Shown: positions 21,196 through 21,552 of the stretch, piece by piece
Numbering within the stretch: position 1 is the first letter of the stretch
Layout: the number at the start of each line of letters is the position of its first letter
Assembly: GCA_030838025.1 (NCBI GenBank)
Contig: JAUTXM010000013.1
Span: 1-21,552, forward strand
Length of the DNA stretch: 21,552 nt
From: Acidimicrobiaceae bacterium
GTDB taxonomy: Bacteria; Actinomycetota; Acidimicrobiia; Acidimicrobiales; Palsa-688
Direction of reading: 5' to 3'
Made by a program: the position numbers and the translations under genes
Notes under the pieces: model-generated
Told to the model about the DNA's origin: nothing
Databases searched by the model: none
What the model saw: only the letters and a program-made list of their open reading frames with translations

Positions 21196-21213
21196 GTGGG
21201 CGAGCCCGCCCAC
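21196..21213. promoter_or_regulatory. Dyad GTGGGC-GAGCCC-GCCCAC between divergent genes
   Basis: Perfect six-base arms with a six-base spacer in the 104-base gap between the small Cys-rich gene (-) and the partial gene at 21269 (+). A shared operator for both is plausible. The arms are the same hexamers as in the 18012-18090 hairpin, although such GC-rich words are common. Confidence 0.3.
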
Positions 21214-21268
21214 ACTTCGTCCGAGCGACGACCGCAGGCGCGAGGCGCCACGTCAGAGGAGACCGGCC

Positions 21269-21552
21269 ATGGCTGACAGGCTCATCGTGGTTGACGGGTA
21301 CAGAGCCACCGATAGGGACAAGACGAATCTGAGGAAGGAAGCCTGGTCGTTCGCGCTGGACCAGCGGGCCTTCGGTCCCCGCCGCCTGGTCGTTGCCTTC
21401 GCCAACCGGCGTGGCCGTTTCCTGAGCCTTGCTCACAGCAAGCGGATGGAGCCTCCCGAGGCATCGTTGGGTGCCTGCATCCAGCATGCCGGTCTCGGTG
21501 CCGCGGCCGCGGTGGCGTTCTGCGACGAGGTGGTCATCGAAGGTCCGCCGCC
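21269..21552 (+). CDS. Unidentified protein, N-terminal 94 residues, cut by the right edge
   Basis: The ATG at 21269 has GAGGAG with a seven-base gap, an excellent ribosome binding site. The frame is open to the window end. It begins MADRLIVVDGYRATDRD and contains RRLVVAFANRRGRFLSLAH (38-56) and GAAAAVAFCDEVVIEGPPP (76-94). The alternating strand-like pattern and the 'LSLAH' and 'AVAFCDE' segments give a faint impression of a RadC/JAB-like alpha-beta fold, but no metal motif is visible in this part and I do not claim it. It has no signal peptide and is probably cytosolic. Confidence 0.75.
   Translation, partial: MADRLIVVDGYRATDRDKTNLRKEAWSFALDQRAFGPRRLVVAFANRRGRFLSLAHSKRMEPPEASLGACIQHAGLGAAAAVAFCDEVVIEGPP

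Overview
The window is GC-rich, densely coded DNA with short intergenic gaps, GTG and TTG starts beside ATG, and mixed use of Shine-Dalgarno and apparently leaderless starts. The protein set fits a high-GC actinobacterium (Actinomycetota): a VIT-type iron transporter fused to a ferritin-like domain, an MMPL transporter, GlgX, DrrA-like ABC-2 exporters and a PQQ-type propeller protein. An acidimicrobial or related soil/freshwater lineage is a guess; no rRNA or tRNA gene is present to settle it. I see no CRISPR array, transposase, integrase or phage gene.

Layout. 1-90 (-) is the first 30 codons of a gene leaving the left edge. 264-5068 (-) is a two-gene operon: a secreted or membrane-anchored beta-propeller protein, then a membrane protein with about 16 helices, coupled by a GTGA overlap. 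5161-6659 (+) holds an AlkD-like DNA glycosylase, an SRPBCC protein and a tiny acidic protein. 6660-9285 (+) is a metal-uptake locus: two inverted-repeat elements, a lipoprotein metal-binding protein, an ABC-3 permease and a Fur/Zur-family repressor. It has no ATPase gene; a 21-codon ORF sits where one would be expected. 9432-10127 (-) is an SDR oxidoreductase, divergent from the ferritin-VIT fusion (10163-11290, +). GlgX (11315-13414, -) converges on the latter. Next come a C-terminal adenosine deaminase remnant and an aldo/keto reductase of the YghZ type. 15110-17999 (+) is an ABC-2 exporter pair followed by a flippase-like membrane protein. An intergenic region with a long hairpin and tandem repeats (18009-18123) precedes a VOC protein, which converges on a large MMPL transporter (18606-20831, -). 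The right end has a 50-aa Cys-rich small protein (-) and a partial gene (+) leaving the window.

Best leads: (1) the metal ABC locus without an ATPase, with a possible deletion scar translationally coupled to the permease; (2) a long intergenic hairpin of two 19-nt units with tandem G.A mismatches and a compensatory base change between the units; (3) a small CCGNHGQPGC protein whose UGA stop is followed in frame by a His/Asp-rich tail and a 17-nt stem-loop; (4) stacked dyads, probably metal-repressor operators, upstream of a leaderless transporter gene. All functional statements rest on reading motifs by eye; no database search was possible.
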